Shown here: positions 17,248-25,982 of the stretch, in pieces
Numbering within the stretch: the first letter of the stretch is position 1
How the letters are laid out: the number at the start of each line of letters is the position of its first letter
Origin: Streptomyces sp. JJ66
GTDB lineage: Bacteria; Actinomycetota; Actinomycetes; Streptomycetales; Streptomycetaceae
Reading direction: 5' to 3'
NCBI RefSeq assembly: GCF_019303495.1
Contig: NZ_JAEVFI010000006.1
Location: forward strand, 46,651-110,650
Length of the DNA: 64,000 nt
Program-made: the position numbers and the translations under genes
Notes under the pieces: generated by a model
What the model saw: only the letters and a program-made list of their open reading frames with translations
Databases searched by the model: none
What the model was told of the DNA's origin: nothing

Positions 17248-18822
17248 GTGGCTCAGCCCGAGCATCTGGAAGACCCGTGGGCGTCGGCGGCCCCCGCGGC
17301 CCGTCCCGGGGACCGGCTGCCGGTGTCCCGCCCGCGGCGCGGAGCCGAGCCGGACGGCGGCGAGCAGCACGAGCGCGGCCACGACGACTTCGCCGGCGGC
17401 GGTTCGGGTGGCAGCGGTTCGGGCGGCGGTTCGGGCGGCGGTTCGGGCGGCGGTTCGGGCGGTGGCTCCCTGGGCGGCGGCTTCGACTCGGGCAGCCCCT
17501 TCGAGCGCGTCCCGCCCCAGGATCTCGGGGCGGAACAGTCCGTCCTCGGCGGCATGCTGCTGTCCAAGGAGGCGATCGCCGACGTCGTGGAGGTCCTCCA
17601 GGGGCAGGACTTCTACCGGCCCGCCCACGAGACGATCTACCAGGCCATCCTGGACCTGTACGCCAAGGGCGAGCCGGCCGACCCGATCACCGTCGCCGCC
17701 GAGCTGACACGGCGCGGCGAGCTGACCAAGGTCGGCGGCAACGGCTACGTGCACTCACTGGTCCAGACGGTGCCCACCGCCGCGAACGCCGAGTACTACG
17801 CGGAAATCGTCCACGAGCGGGCGGTGCTGCGCAGACTGGTGGAGGCCGGGACGCGCATCACCCAGATGGGATACGCGGCCGACGGCGACGTGGACGAGAT
17901 CGTCAACTCCGCGCAGGCGGAGATCTACGCCGTCACCGAGCAGCGCACCTCCGAGGACTACCTGCCGCTCAACGACATCATGGAGGGTGCGCTCGACGAG
18001 ATCGAGGCCATCGGGTCGCGCAGCGGTCAGATGACCGGCGTCCCCACCGGCTTCACCGACCTCGACTCGCTGACGAACGGCCTGCACCCGGGCCAGATGA
18101 TCGTCATCGCGGCCCGCCCCGCCATGGGTAAGTCCACGCTCGCCCTCGACTTCGCGCGGGCCTGCTCGATCCGGCACCAGCTGCCCAGCGTCATCTTCTC
18201 CCTGGAGATGGGCCGCAACGAGATCGCGATGCGCCTGCTGTCCGCCGAAGCGCGCGTCGCGCTGCACCACATGCGCTCCGGCAGCATGACGGACGACGAC
18301 TGGAACAAGATCGCCCGCCAGATGCCCCAGGTCACTGACGCGCCGCTGTACATCGACGACTCGCCGAATCTGACGATGATGGAAATCCGCGCCAAGTGTC
18401 GTCGGCTCAAGCAGCGCAACGACCTGCGGCTGATCGTCATCGACTACCTGCAGCTGATGCAGTCCGGTGGCTCGCGGCGGCCGGAGTCACGTCAGCAAGA
18501 GGTCTCGGAGATGTCCCGTAACCTCAAGCTGCTGGCCAAGGAGCTTGAGGTCCCGGTCATCGCGCTCTCGCAGCTCAACCGCGGCCCCGAACAGCGCACA
18601 GACAAGAAGCCGATGGTCTCCGACCTGCGTGAGTCCGGCTCCATCGAGCAGGACGCGGACATGGTGATCCTCCTCCACCGGGAAGACGCCTACGAGAAGG
18701 AATCGCCCCGGGCTGGCGAGGCCGACCTGATCGTGGCCAAGCACCGCAACGGCCCCACCGCCACCATCACCGTCGCCTTCCAGGGCCACTACTCCCGCTT
18801 CGTCGACATGGCCCAAACCTGA
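17248..18822 (+). CDS. dnaB: replicative DNA helicase DnaB
   Basis: A 524-residue hexameric 5'-3' helicase of the replication fork. Residues 1-85 are a disordered tail with a (G-G-G-S)n tract. The DnaB N-terminal domain (L-G-A-E-Q-S-V-L-G-G-M-L) follows. The RecA-like ATPase has Walker A R-P-A-M-G-K-S-T near 290-297, D-Y-L-Q-L-M as Walker B, and the H4-type motif R-E-S-G-S-I-E-Q-D-A-D. No intein is present. GTG 17248 is preceded by GGGAGGAGG. Confidence 0.95.
   Translation: MAQPEHLEDPWASAAPAARPGDRLPVSRPRRGAEPDGGEQHERGHDDFAGGGSGGSGSGGGSGGGSGGGSGGGSLGGGFDSGSPFERVPPQDLGAEQSVLGGMLLSKEAIADVVEVLQGQDFYRPAHETIYQAILDLYAKGEPADPITVAAELTRRGELTKVGGNGYVHSLVQTVPTAANAEYYAEIVHERAVLRRLVEAGTRITQMGYAADGDVDEIVNSAQAEIYAVTEQRTSEDYLPLNDIMEGALDEIEAIGSRSGQMTGVPTGFTDLDSLTNGLHPGQMIVIAARPAMGKSTLALDFARACSIRHQLPSVIFSLEMGRNEIAMRLLSAEARVALHHMRSGSMTDDDWNKIARQMPQVTDAPLYIDDSPNLTMMEIRAKCRRLKQRNDLRLIVIDYLQLMQSGGSRRPESRQQEVSEMSRNLKLLAKELEVPVIALSQLNRGPEQRTDKKPMVSDLRESGSIEQDADMVILLHREDAYEKESPRAGEADLIVAKHRNGPTATITVAFQGHYSRFVDMAQT
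17416..17463 (+). repeat. four tandem 12-bp repeats in dnaB
   Basis: GGTTCGGGCGGC occurs four times in a row (last copy ends GGT), with a related copy at 17401-17412. The repeats encode G-S-G-G units of the flexible N-terminal tail. Copy number can change by slippage without shifting the frame. Confidence 0.9.
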
Positions 18823-18903
18823 CGGGCCTGCCGAGCGGGCTTACCAGGGCTCCGGTGACGGCGAGGGTGCGGTGGAGCTGGGGTGGGGGGCGGGTGAGGC
18901 AGG

Positions 18904-20376
18904 ATGTGGGGCATGAGGAGCGTGCGAGGTGGTGAGGTCGTCCGGCCCACCGAGCGGGACGAGGTCGCTGCGGCGGGGAGCGAGCTGATCGGGGGACCCG
19001 TCGGGCGGCACGCCCTCGTCGGCAGCAGCCCGTGGACGCCCGTGCGCGTGCTCGTCCTCTGCGCGCTGGGGCTCTTCGCACTGGGCATGGTGCAGAAGCT
19101 GCCCTGCTACAACGGCGGCTGGTTCTTCCGAGCCGGCGCCCAGTACACCCACGCGTGTTACTCCGACATCCCGCACCTGTACACCGGGCGCGGCTTCGCA
19201 GCCGGTCTGACGCCGTACTTCGACCGGATCAGCGAAGTGTCCGGGAACATGGAGTTCCTGGAGTATCCGGTCCTCACCGGCCTGTTCATGCAGGTCTCCG
19301 CGTGGCTCACGCCGGAGTTCCCCCAGCAGGTGGCCGAACAGCAGGCGTACTGGCTGGTCAACGCCGGCCTGCTGATGGCGTGCGCCGTGGTGATGGTGGT
19401 GTGCGTGGCCCGGACACACCGCCGACGCCCCTGGGACGCGCTGCTGGTCGCGCTGGCCCCGGCGTTCGCGCTGACCGCCACCATCAACTGGGACCTGCTG
19501 GTCGTGGCGCTCACGGCGGCGGCGATGCTGGCCTGGTCGCGCGGGCGTCCGCTGGCGTTCGGCGTGCTGCTCGGTCTCGCCACGGCCGCCAAGCTGTACC
19601 CCGTACTGCTGCTCATGCCCCTGCTGGTGCTGTGTCTGCGGGCAGGACGCTTCCGGGCCTACCTTGCGGCGGTGGCCGGAACCGCTGGGGCCTGGCTGGC
19701 GGTGAACCTGCCGATCATGCTGTTCGCGTTCGAAGGCTGGGCCACGTTCTATACCTTCTCGCAGGAGCGCGGGGTTGACTTCGGCTCGTTCTGGCTGATC
19801 CTCTCGCAGCGCACCGACGGCACGGTGGAGGCCAACCTCTTCGCCATTCTGCTGGTTCTGCTGGGCTGCCTGGGGATCGGTGCCCTCGTGCTCTACGCCC
19901 CGCGCCGCCCTCGCTTCGCCCAGGTTGCCTTCCTGATGGTGGCCCTGTTCATCCTCACCAACAAGGTCTACTCGCCCCAGTACGTCCTGTGGCTCATCCC
20001 GCTGGCCGCGCTGGCCCGCCCCCGCTGGCGGGACTTCCTGATCTGGCAGGGGTGTGAGGTCGTCTACTTCTTCGGCATCTGGCTCTACCTCGCCTACCGC
20101 ACCGGCGATGGCCAGCAGGGCCTGCCACCCGAGGGCTACCACGCGGCCATCGTGTTCCACCTCCTGGGCACGCTCTACCTGTGCGCCCTGATCGTGCGCG
20201 ATGCCCTCACCCCCGAGCGTGACCCCGTGCGGCGCGACGGCTCGGACGACCCCTCGGGCGGCGTGCTCGACGGCGCACCGGACCGCTTCGTTCTCGGTCA
20301 CACCGCAACCACCGCAACCGAGCCGTCCACAGCAGGCGCCGAAGGGACCGTACGCTGGGGCACCACCACACGGTGA
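18904..20376 (+). CDS. GT87-type polyprenol-dependent membrane glycosyltransferase
   Basis: A 490-residue integral membrane protein with about ten hydrophobic helices and a large extracytoplasmic loop after the first. That loop holds Y-S-D-I-P-H-L-Y-x-x-R-G and E-F-L-E-Y-P-V-L-T-G, typical of GT-C (GT87-like) mannosyl/arabinosyl transferases that use polyprenyl-phosphate sugars. The catalytic acidic residue cannot be named with certainty. The C-terminal 50 residues are hydrophilic. The acceptor is unknown. It starts 81 bases after dnaB on the same strand; ATG 18913 is an alternative start. Confidence 0.72.
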   Translation: MWGMRSVRGGEVVRPTERDEVAAAGSELIGGPVGRHALVGSSPWTPVRVLVLCALGLFALGMVQKLPCYNGGWFFRAGAQYTHACYSDIPHLYTGRGFAAGLTPYFDRISEVSGNMEFLEYPVLTGLFMQVSAWLTPEFPQQVAEQQAYWLVNAGLLMACAVVMVVCVARTHRRRPWDALLVALAPAFALTATINWDLLVVALTAAAMLAWSRGRPLAFGVLLGLATAAKLYPVLLLMPLLVLCLRAGRFRAYLAAVAGTAGAWLAVNLPIMLFAFEGWATFYTFSQERGVDFGSFWLILSQRTDGTVEANLFAILLVLLGCLGIGALVLYAPRRPRFAQVAFLMVALFILTNKVYSPQYVLWLIPLAALARPRWRDFLIWQGCEVVYFFGIWLYLAYRTGDGQQGLPPEGYHAAIVFHLLGTLYLCALIVRDALTPERDPVRRDGSDDPSGGVLDGAPDRFVLGHTATTATEPSTAGAEGTVRWGTTTR

Positions 20377-20394
20377 CGGGACGGGACCGCGCAT

Positions 20395-20408
20395 GTTTCA
20401 CGTGAAAC
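20395..20408. other. parS site (ParB binding)
   Basis: GTTTCACGTGAAAC, exact 14-mer, extended to 16 by a flanking T/A pair. It lies between the GT87 gene and the MFS gene. Confidence 0.93.
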
Positions 20409-20464
20409 ACACCGGCACCCGGCTCTGACGCTGACGGCGCAAGCGGAAGGCAGGCACGGAGCGC

Positions 20465-21766
20465 ATGGCGGGCACCCGCGGCAGCCTCCTTCACGACGGC
20501 CGCGTGCTGCTGCGCTTTGCCGGCTTCCGCAGACTCCTCACCGTGCGCCTGCTCTCCCAACTGGCCGATGGCGTATACCAGGTGGCGCTGGCCGCATACG
20601 TCGTCTTCTCCCCGGAGAACGAGACCTCGGCAGGTGCCATTGCCGCCGCCATGGCCGTCCTGCTCCTCCCCTACTCCCTGCTCGGCCCGTTCGCAGGCGT
20701 GCTGCTGGACCGCTGGCGGCGCCGCCAGGTGCTGTTGTACGGCAATGTGCTGCGCGCCGTCATGGCCCTGAGCACCGCCGCCCTGCTGCTGGCGTCCGTA
20801 CCGACGTGGCTGTTCTACCTCTCGGCCCTCTCGGTGACGGCGGTGAACCGCTTCATCCTGGCGGGCCTCTCCGCCGCACTACCCCGCGTCGTGGACAGCG
20901 AGCGGTTGGTGATGGGGAACTCCGTCTCCCCAACCGCCGGGACCATTGCCGCCACCCTCGGCGGCGCGGCAGCCCTCGGCCTCCAGGTGCTGGCCCCGGA
21001 CGGGCCGACCGCTGACGCCTGGGTGGTGACCTGTGCTGCCGTGTTGTACCTGACGGCCGGGCTGTCGGCCCTGCGGCTGGGCCGGGACACGCTGGGGCCG
21101 GACCCCACCCTGGTACAACCGCGCTTGCTCGCCGCCGTGGCCAGCACCGTACGCGGGCTGGCCGACGGGCTACGTCACCTGGGTCACCGCCGCGTCGCCG
21201 CACAGGCACTCGTCGCTATGGGGGCACTGCGCTTTTGCTATGGCGCGCTCTTCGTCATGGTGCTGATGCTCTTCCGCTACTCCTGGAGCGAGACCGTGGA
21301 CGAGGGCATGGCTTTGCTGGGCGTGGCCGTCGGCGTCTCCGGGGCAGGCTTCTTCCTCGCTGCCGTCCTCACTCCATGGTGCGCGCGGCAGCTGGGCCGG
21401 CTGGGGTGGATGGCCTGGTGCGCCGCCGGAGCCGGGACGCTCGTGCTGCCGCTGGGGCTGGCGTTCCAGCCGACACCCATGCTCGTCGCGGCTTTCCTCG
21501 TGGGGCTGGCGACGCAGGGAGCGAAGATCGCGACGGACACGGTGGTCCAGGCGACCGTGGACGACGCGTTTCGCGGTCGCGTGTTCGCCCTCTACGACGT
21601 GCAGTACAACGTGGCCTTTGTGGGCGCGGCCGGTGTAGCGGCGCTCATGCTCCCCCCGGACGGCCGCTCTGCGCCTTTGGTGGTCGCTGCCGCGCTGCTG
21701 TACCTGCTGACGGCACTGGGCATCTTCCGGCTCCGTCTCCGGACTGACACCCCGGAGCCCCGGTAG
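20465..21766 (+). CDS. MFS transporter
   Basis: A 433-residue protein with 12 predicted membrane helices. The loop between helices 2 and 3, G-P-F-A-G-V-L-L-D-R-W-R-R-R-Q, is the major-facilitator motif A. Similar architecture is seen in MFS exporters of the DHA type. The substrate is unknown. It starts 56 bases after a parS site and ends at a palindromic terminator shared with cca. Confidence 0.85.
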   Translation: MAGTRGSLLHDGRVLLRFAGFRRLLTVRLLSQLADGVYQVALAAYVVFSPENETSAGAIAAAMAVLLLPYSLLGPFAGVLLDRWRRRQVLLYGNVLRAVMALSTAALLLASVPTWLFYLSALSVTAVNRFILAGLSAALPRVVDSERLVMGNSVSPTAGTIAATLGGAAALGLQVLAPDGPTADAWVVTCAAVLYLTAGLSALRLGRDTLGPDPTLVQPRLLAAVASTVRGLADGLRHLGHRRVAAQALVAMGALRFCYGALFVMVLMLFRYSWSETVDEGMALLGVAVGVSGAGFFLAAVLTPWCARQLGRLGWMAWCAAGAGTLVLPLGLAFQPTPMLVAAFLVGLATQGAKIATDTVVQATVDDAFRGRVFALYDVQYNVAFVGAAGVAALMLPPDGRSAPLVVAAALLYLLTALGIFRLRLRTDTPEPR

Positions 21767-21823
21767 GCCAGCGGCCCGGCACACTCCCGGGAGAGCCGAT
21801 GCCCTGAGCCGGGCAGCTCCGCC

Positions 21824-21875
21824 CCCGAGGCACGGGGTGTGTGTTTCACGTGAAACACACACCCCGTGCCTCGGG
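21824..21875. terminator. 52-bp perfect palindrome with central parS; bidirectional terminator
   Basis: Two 26-base arms meet at the centre of parS (21843-21856). The palindrome directly abuts the last base of the cca stop codon (21876) and lies 57 bases after the MFS stop, in convergent orientation. Confidence 0.72.
21843..21856. other. parS site (ParB binding)
   Basis: GTTTCACGTGAAAC, exact 14-mer at the centre of the 52-base palindrome. Confidence 0.93.
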
Positions 21876-23366
21876 CTACGCCTGCTCCCCGCGCGCGGCC
21901 CACCAGTCCTTCAGCAGCGCCACTGCCGCCGCCCGCTCCAGCGGGCCGTTCTCCAGCCGCTGGTCGAGCAGAAACCGGTACGCCTCGCCGATCTCCGGTC
22001 CGGGCCCCACGTCCAGGATCTCCATGATCTCGTTGCCGTTGAGGTCCGGGCGGATCGCGTTCAGCTCCTCCTGCTCCTGCAGGCGGGCGATGCGCTCCTC
22101 CAACCCGTCGTACGCCCGGGAGAGGGCACTCGCCTTGCGCTTGTTCCGCGTGGTGCAGTCCGAGCGCGTCAGCTTGTGCAGCCGGTCGAGCAGCGGTCCG
22201 GCGTCCCGCACGTAACGGCGCACCGCCGAGTCCGTCCACTCTCCGGTGCCGTAGCCGTGGAAGCGCAGGTGCAACTCCACCAGGCGGGAGACGTCCTTGA
22301 TCATCTCCTTGGAGTATTTCAGCGCCGTCATCCGCTTGCGCGTCATCTTCGCGCCGACCACCTCGTGGTGGTGGAACGAGACCCGCCCGTCCTTCTCGAA
22401 CCGGCGCGTGCGCGGCTTGCCGATGTCGTGCAGCAGCGCGGCCAGGCGCAGCGTCAGGTCCGGCCCGGAGTCCTCCAGGGCGATCGCCTGGTCCAGCACC
22501 GTGAGCGAGTGCTCGTAGACGTCCTTGTGCCGGTGGTGTTCGTCCCGCTCCAGCCGCAGCGCCGGAAGCTCGGGCAGGACGTGTTCGGCCAGCCCCGTCT
22601 CCACCAGGATCTCCAGGCCGCGCCGAGGCTGCGCGGAGAGCACCAGCTTGTTCAGCTCATCTCGCACCCGTTCCGCGGAGACGATGGCGATGCGGTCCCC
22701 CATGTCCCGCATCGCCGCCAGCACCTCGGCGTCCACGGTGAAACCGAGCTGGGCCGCGAACCGGGCCGCCCGCAGCATGCGCAGCGGGTCGTCGGAGAAA
22801 CTGTCCTGCGGGGCACCGGGCGTACGCAGCACGCGGCGGGCCAGGTCCGCCAGACCGCCGTGCGGATCGATGAACTCCTTCTGCGGCAGGGCAACAGCCA
22901 TCGCGTTCACGGCGAAATCCCGGCGGACGAGGTCTTCCTCGATCGAGTCGCCGTAGGAAACCTCCGGCTTGCGGGAAGCGCGGTCGTAGATCTCGGAGCG
23001 GTAGGTCGTGATCTCGATCTGGTACTCCTGCGCCCCGTCAGCCGCGTCCGCGGACTTCAGACAGCCCACGGTGCCGAAGGCGATGCCGACGTCCCACACA
23101 GCGTCCGCCCAGGGGCGCACGAGCTTCAGCACGTCCTGGGGCCGCGCGTCCGTGGTGAAGTCCAGGTCATTGCCCAGACGGCCCAGCAGCGCGTCCCGCA
23201 CCGAGCCGCCGACCAGGGCCAGTGAGAAGCCGGCTTCCCGGAAGCGGCGGGCCAGGTCGTCCGCTACGGGTGAGACCCGCAGCAGCTCACTCACCGCGCG
23301 GCGCTGCACCGTGCTGAGGTCGGGCGTCGGCGGCTGGGCGGGGCTGTCAGTCTTGGGGTTCGGCAC
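21876..23366 (-). CDS. cca: CCA tRNA nucleotidyltransferase
   Basis: A 496-residue enzyme that builds or repairs the 3' CCA of tRNAs. The class II polymerase head has L-V-G-G-S-V-R-D-A-L-L-G-R and the metal-binding D-L-D-F-T-T-D-A. R-R-D-F-A-V-N-A-M-A is also present. The C-terminal HD-type phosphohydrolase segment contains H-K-D-V-Y-E-H-S and L-L-H-D-I-G-K-P. The start is GTG 23366. It is divergent from the DUF6049 gene and has its own terminator at 21824-21875. Confidence 0.95.
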   Translation of the reverse strand: MPNPKTDSPAQPPTPDLSTVQRRAVSELLRVSPVADDLARRFREAGFSLALVGGSVRDALLGRLGNDLDFTTDARPQDVLKLVRPWADAVWDVGIAFGTVGCLKSADAADGAQEYQIEITTYRSEIYDRASRKPEVSYGDSIEEDLVRRDFAVNAMAVALPQKEFIDPHGGLADLARRVLRTPGAPQDSFSDDPLRMLRAARFAAQLGFTVDAEVLAAMRDMGDRIAIVSAERVRDELNKLVLSAQPRRGLEILVETGLAEHVLPELPALRLERDEHHRHKDVYEHSLTVLDQAIALEDSGPDLTLRLAALLHDIGKPRTRRFEKDGRVSFHHHEVVGAKMTRKRMTALKYSKEMIKDVSRLVELHLRFHGYGTGEWTDSAVRRYVRDAGPLLDRLHKLTRSDCTTRNKRKASALSRAYDGLEERIARLQEQEELNAIRPDLNGNEIMEILDVGPGPEIGEAYRFLLDQRLENGPLERAAAVALLKDWWAARGEQA

Positions 23367-23579
23367 AACAGCACAGCGTACGTGCCACCCGGTCGCCTCC
23401 GCCCACCCCGTATCCGCCCGCCGCCCCGCCCCGGCCGTTCACGGTGCGGCGGGGCATCGCAGATGGCCTGGGTTTCGGGGGTGTGCCCCGGCATGAGCCG
23501 CGGCACCCGTGGCCTGCGGGGCTCGTTAGCATCGGGAGTGCGCAGACCCACCGGCGGCGGAAGACAGGACGGACAGCGC

Positions 23580-25982
23580 GTGGCCGAAGCGGCGTACAAG
23601 CAGGGGACTCCTGGGGGCCCGGTGCCCAGACGGTGGCGCCATCGCGCGGCGGTCGCTCTGGTGCTGTCGCCGCTGCTCGCCGGAGCCCTGCCCGCCACCG
23701 CGCCGGCCGCAGCCGAGCGCGTGGTGCCCCGGCAGCCGCCGTTGGCCGATGCCACCGGTTCCCGCTCAGCCGAGATCGCCCTGACCGAGATCTCGCCCCT
23801 CACCCCGGGCGCGGACGGCACGCTCACGGTCAGGGGTACCGTCACGAACCGCTCGCGTACCACCATCGGCGACGCCGAGGTGGGGCTGCGCACCGGGCCC
23901 CGCCTGACGACCCGCAGCTCCATCGACGGCATCACCGGCGAGAAGCAGTACGCCCCCGGCTCCGACGGCACCGAGGTCACCGGCGAGGACACCGCCGTGG
24001 CCCTGCCCGCCCTTGCCCCGGGGGCCACCCGCCCCTTCACCCTGGCAGTGCCGGTGGAGGACCTGAACCTGGACGACAGCGGCGTCTACCAGCTCGGCGT
24101 CACCCTCGCGGGCGAGACGCAGGACACGCCGTACGAGCAGATCCTCGGCATCGAACGGACGCCGCTGCCCTGGCAGAAGTCCCCGGCCGACACCCGCACC
24201 AAGGTCACCGCCCTGTGGCCGCTGATCTCCTCACCGCACCTGACGGCCCGCACCGAGTCCGACGAGCAGCAGACCCCGATCTTCCGCAACGAAGCCCTCA
24301 TCGACGAGATCTCGCCCGGCGGGCGGCTGCACCAGCTCGTCACCACCGGCGCGGGCCTTCCGGTCACCTGGGTCATCGACCCCGACCTGCTGGCGTCCGT
24401 CCACGCGATGACGCAGCCCTACCGGGTCGAGACGCCGGACGGTCCGGTCTCCGGCACCGGTCAAGAGGTCGCGAGCGCCTGGCTCGACCAACTCCAGGAG
24501 GCCGTCGAGGACGAGGAAGTCGTCGCCGTGCCCTTCGCCGACCCCGACATCGCCGCGCTCGCCCACCGCGGCCGGGGCGTCTCCGGAGCGCTCGGGCACC
24601 TCCAGCCCGCCACCGAGGTAGCCGCCTCCACCATCGAGTCCATCCTCCACACCACGCCCAGCACCGACTACGCCTGGCCCGTCCAAGGCGCCCTCGATCC
24701 GGCCATCGTCTCCGTCGCCACCTCCGCCGGTGCCCGGCACGTCATCACCCGCAGCGACTCTCTCCGCGAGACGGGCGGGCTCACCTACACCCCCAACGCC
24801 GCCCGCCCCATCGGCGGCGGCATCACCGCCGTCTCCGCCGACGCCCGGCTCTCCACGCTGTTCGAGGGCGACCTGACGCGCGCGGACCACACCACGGCGG
24901 CGGTGCAGCAGTTCCTGGCCCACACCCTGTCCGTCACCGAGCAGAACCCGGCCAAGCAGCGGCATCTCCTCCTCGCCCCCCAGCGCATGCCCACGGCCAG
25001 CCAGACGCAGACCATGGCCACGGCCCTAGAGGCGCTGACCGAGGACAGCGGCTGGGCGGACGTCGTACCGCTGTCCGAGACGGTCACGGCCGAACCCGAT
25101 TCCCGCGCGAACCGCCAGGTGCCGGAAGCCGCCGCCTACCCGGAGGAGCTGCGCGAGCAGGAGCTGCCCACAACGGCTTTCGAGGCGATGCGCGAGACGC
25201 AGACGACACTGCGGAACTTCGCCGTCATCCTCAGCCGGGAGGACCGTGTGGTGACGCCGTTCGGCAACGCGATCCGCCGGGAAATGTCCACCTCCTGGCG
25301 CGGCCGCGCCGCCGAGGCCACCGCGTACCGGGACTCGGTGCAGGAACACCTGGTGAGCCTCACCGATCAGGTCGGCCTCGTCGATAAGTCCCGCATCACG
25401 CTGTCCGGGCGCAGCGCCACCATCCCCGTGACCGTCCAGAACAACCTGGTGCAGGAGGTAGACGGGCTGAAGCTGCGGCTCACCTCGGGCCGCCGGATCG
25501 GGCTGGAGATCGACGACGAGATCAAGCCCGTGGTCGTCGAGGGCGGTCACAGCCAGTCCATCACCTTCGACACGACCGCGAAGGCCAACGGCCGCACCTC
25601 CCTCACCGCGCAGCTCTACACCGAGGACAACAAGCCCTACGGGGAGCCGATGACGTTCCAGGTGGACGTCACCGAGATCACCTCCACGGTGCTGCTCGTC
25701 ATCGCGGGTGGCGTACTGCTCGTGGTGCTGGCCGGGGTGCGCATGTACACCCAGCGCAAGCGGCGCGGCCCGCAGCCGGACCCCGACGCGCCGCTGGTCA
25801 CCCCAGAGGCCGAGGACCCCGCAGAAGCCGAGGACGACCCCGAGCCGGACGACGACGCCCCGTCCGCCCGTCCCGGCGCTGGCGCCAGCCCGGAATCCAG
25901 CGGCACGAAGAGCGCAGCCCCCGATGACACCCGGGCCGAAAGCGGGGAGAGCCCGGGCCCAGGTGAGAAAGTGGACTGTTGA
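23580..25982 (+). CDS. DUF6049 family envelope protein
   Basis: An 800-residue exported protein. The N-terminal signal region (R-R-W-R-H-R-A-A-V-A-L-V-L-S-P, cleavage after A-P-A-A-A near 48) precedes a large extracytoplasmic part. That part holds beta-sandwich segments and a central region with W-V-I-D-P-D-L-L-A. One C-terminal helix lies at 702-722, with a short basic and then acidic cytoplasmic tail. Mycobacterial homologues (Rv3909 type) also sit next to murJ. Function is unknown; linkage suggests peptidoglycan export or assembly. GTG 23580 is chosen because it begins just before the signal peptide. Confidence 0.78.
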   Translation: MAEAAYKQGTPGGPVPRRWRHRAAVALVLSPLLAGALPATAPAAAERVVPRQPPLADATGSRSAEIALTEISPLTPGADGTLTVRGTVTNRSRTTIGDAEVGLRTGPRLTTRSSIDGITGEKQYAPGSDGTEVTGEDTAVALPALAPGATRPFTLAVPVEDLNLDDSGVYQLGVTLAGETQDTPYEQILGIERTPLPWQKSPADTRTKVTALWPLISSPHLTARTESDEQQTPIFRNEALIDEISPGGRLHQLVTTGAGLPVTWVIDPDLLASVHAMTQPYRVETPDGPVSGTGQEVASAWLDQLQEAVEDEEVVAVPFADPDIAALAHRGRGVSGALGHLQPATEVAASTIESILHTTPSTDYAWPVQGALDPAIVSVATSAGARHVITRSDSLRETGGLTYTPNAARPIGGGITAVSADARLSTLFEGDLTRADHTTAAVQQFLAHTLSVTEQNPAKQRHLLLAPQRMPTASQTQTMATALEALTEDSGWADVVPLSETVTAEPDSRANRQVPEAAAYPEELREQELPTTAFEAMRETQTTLRNFAVILSREDRVVTPFGNAIRREMSTSWRGRAAEATAYRDSVQEHLVSLTDQVGLVDKSRITLSGRSATIPVTVQNNLVQEVDGLKLRLTSGRRIGLEIDDEIKPVVVEGGHSQSITFDTTAKANGRTSLTAQLYTEDNKPYGEPMTFQVDVTEITSTVLLVIAGGVLLVVLAGVRMYTQRKRRGPQPDPDAPLVTPEAEDPAEAEDDPEPDDDAPSARPGAGASPESSGTKSAAPDDTRAESGESPGPGEKVDC

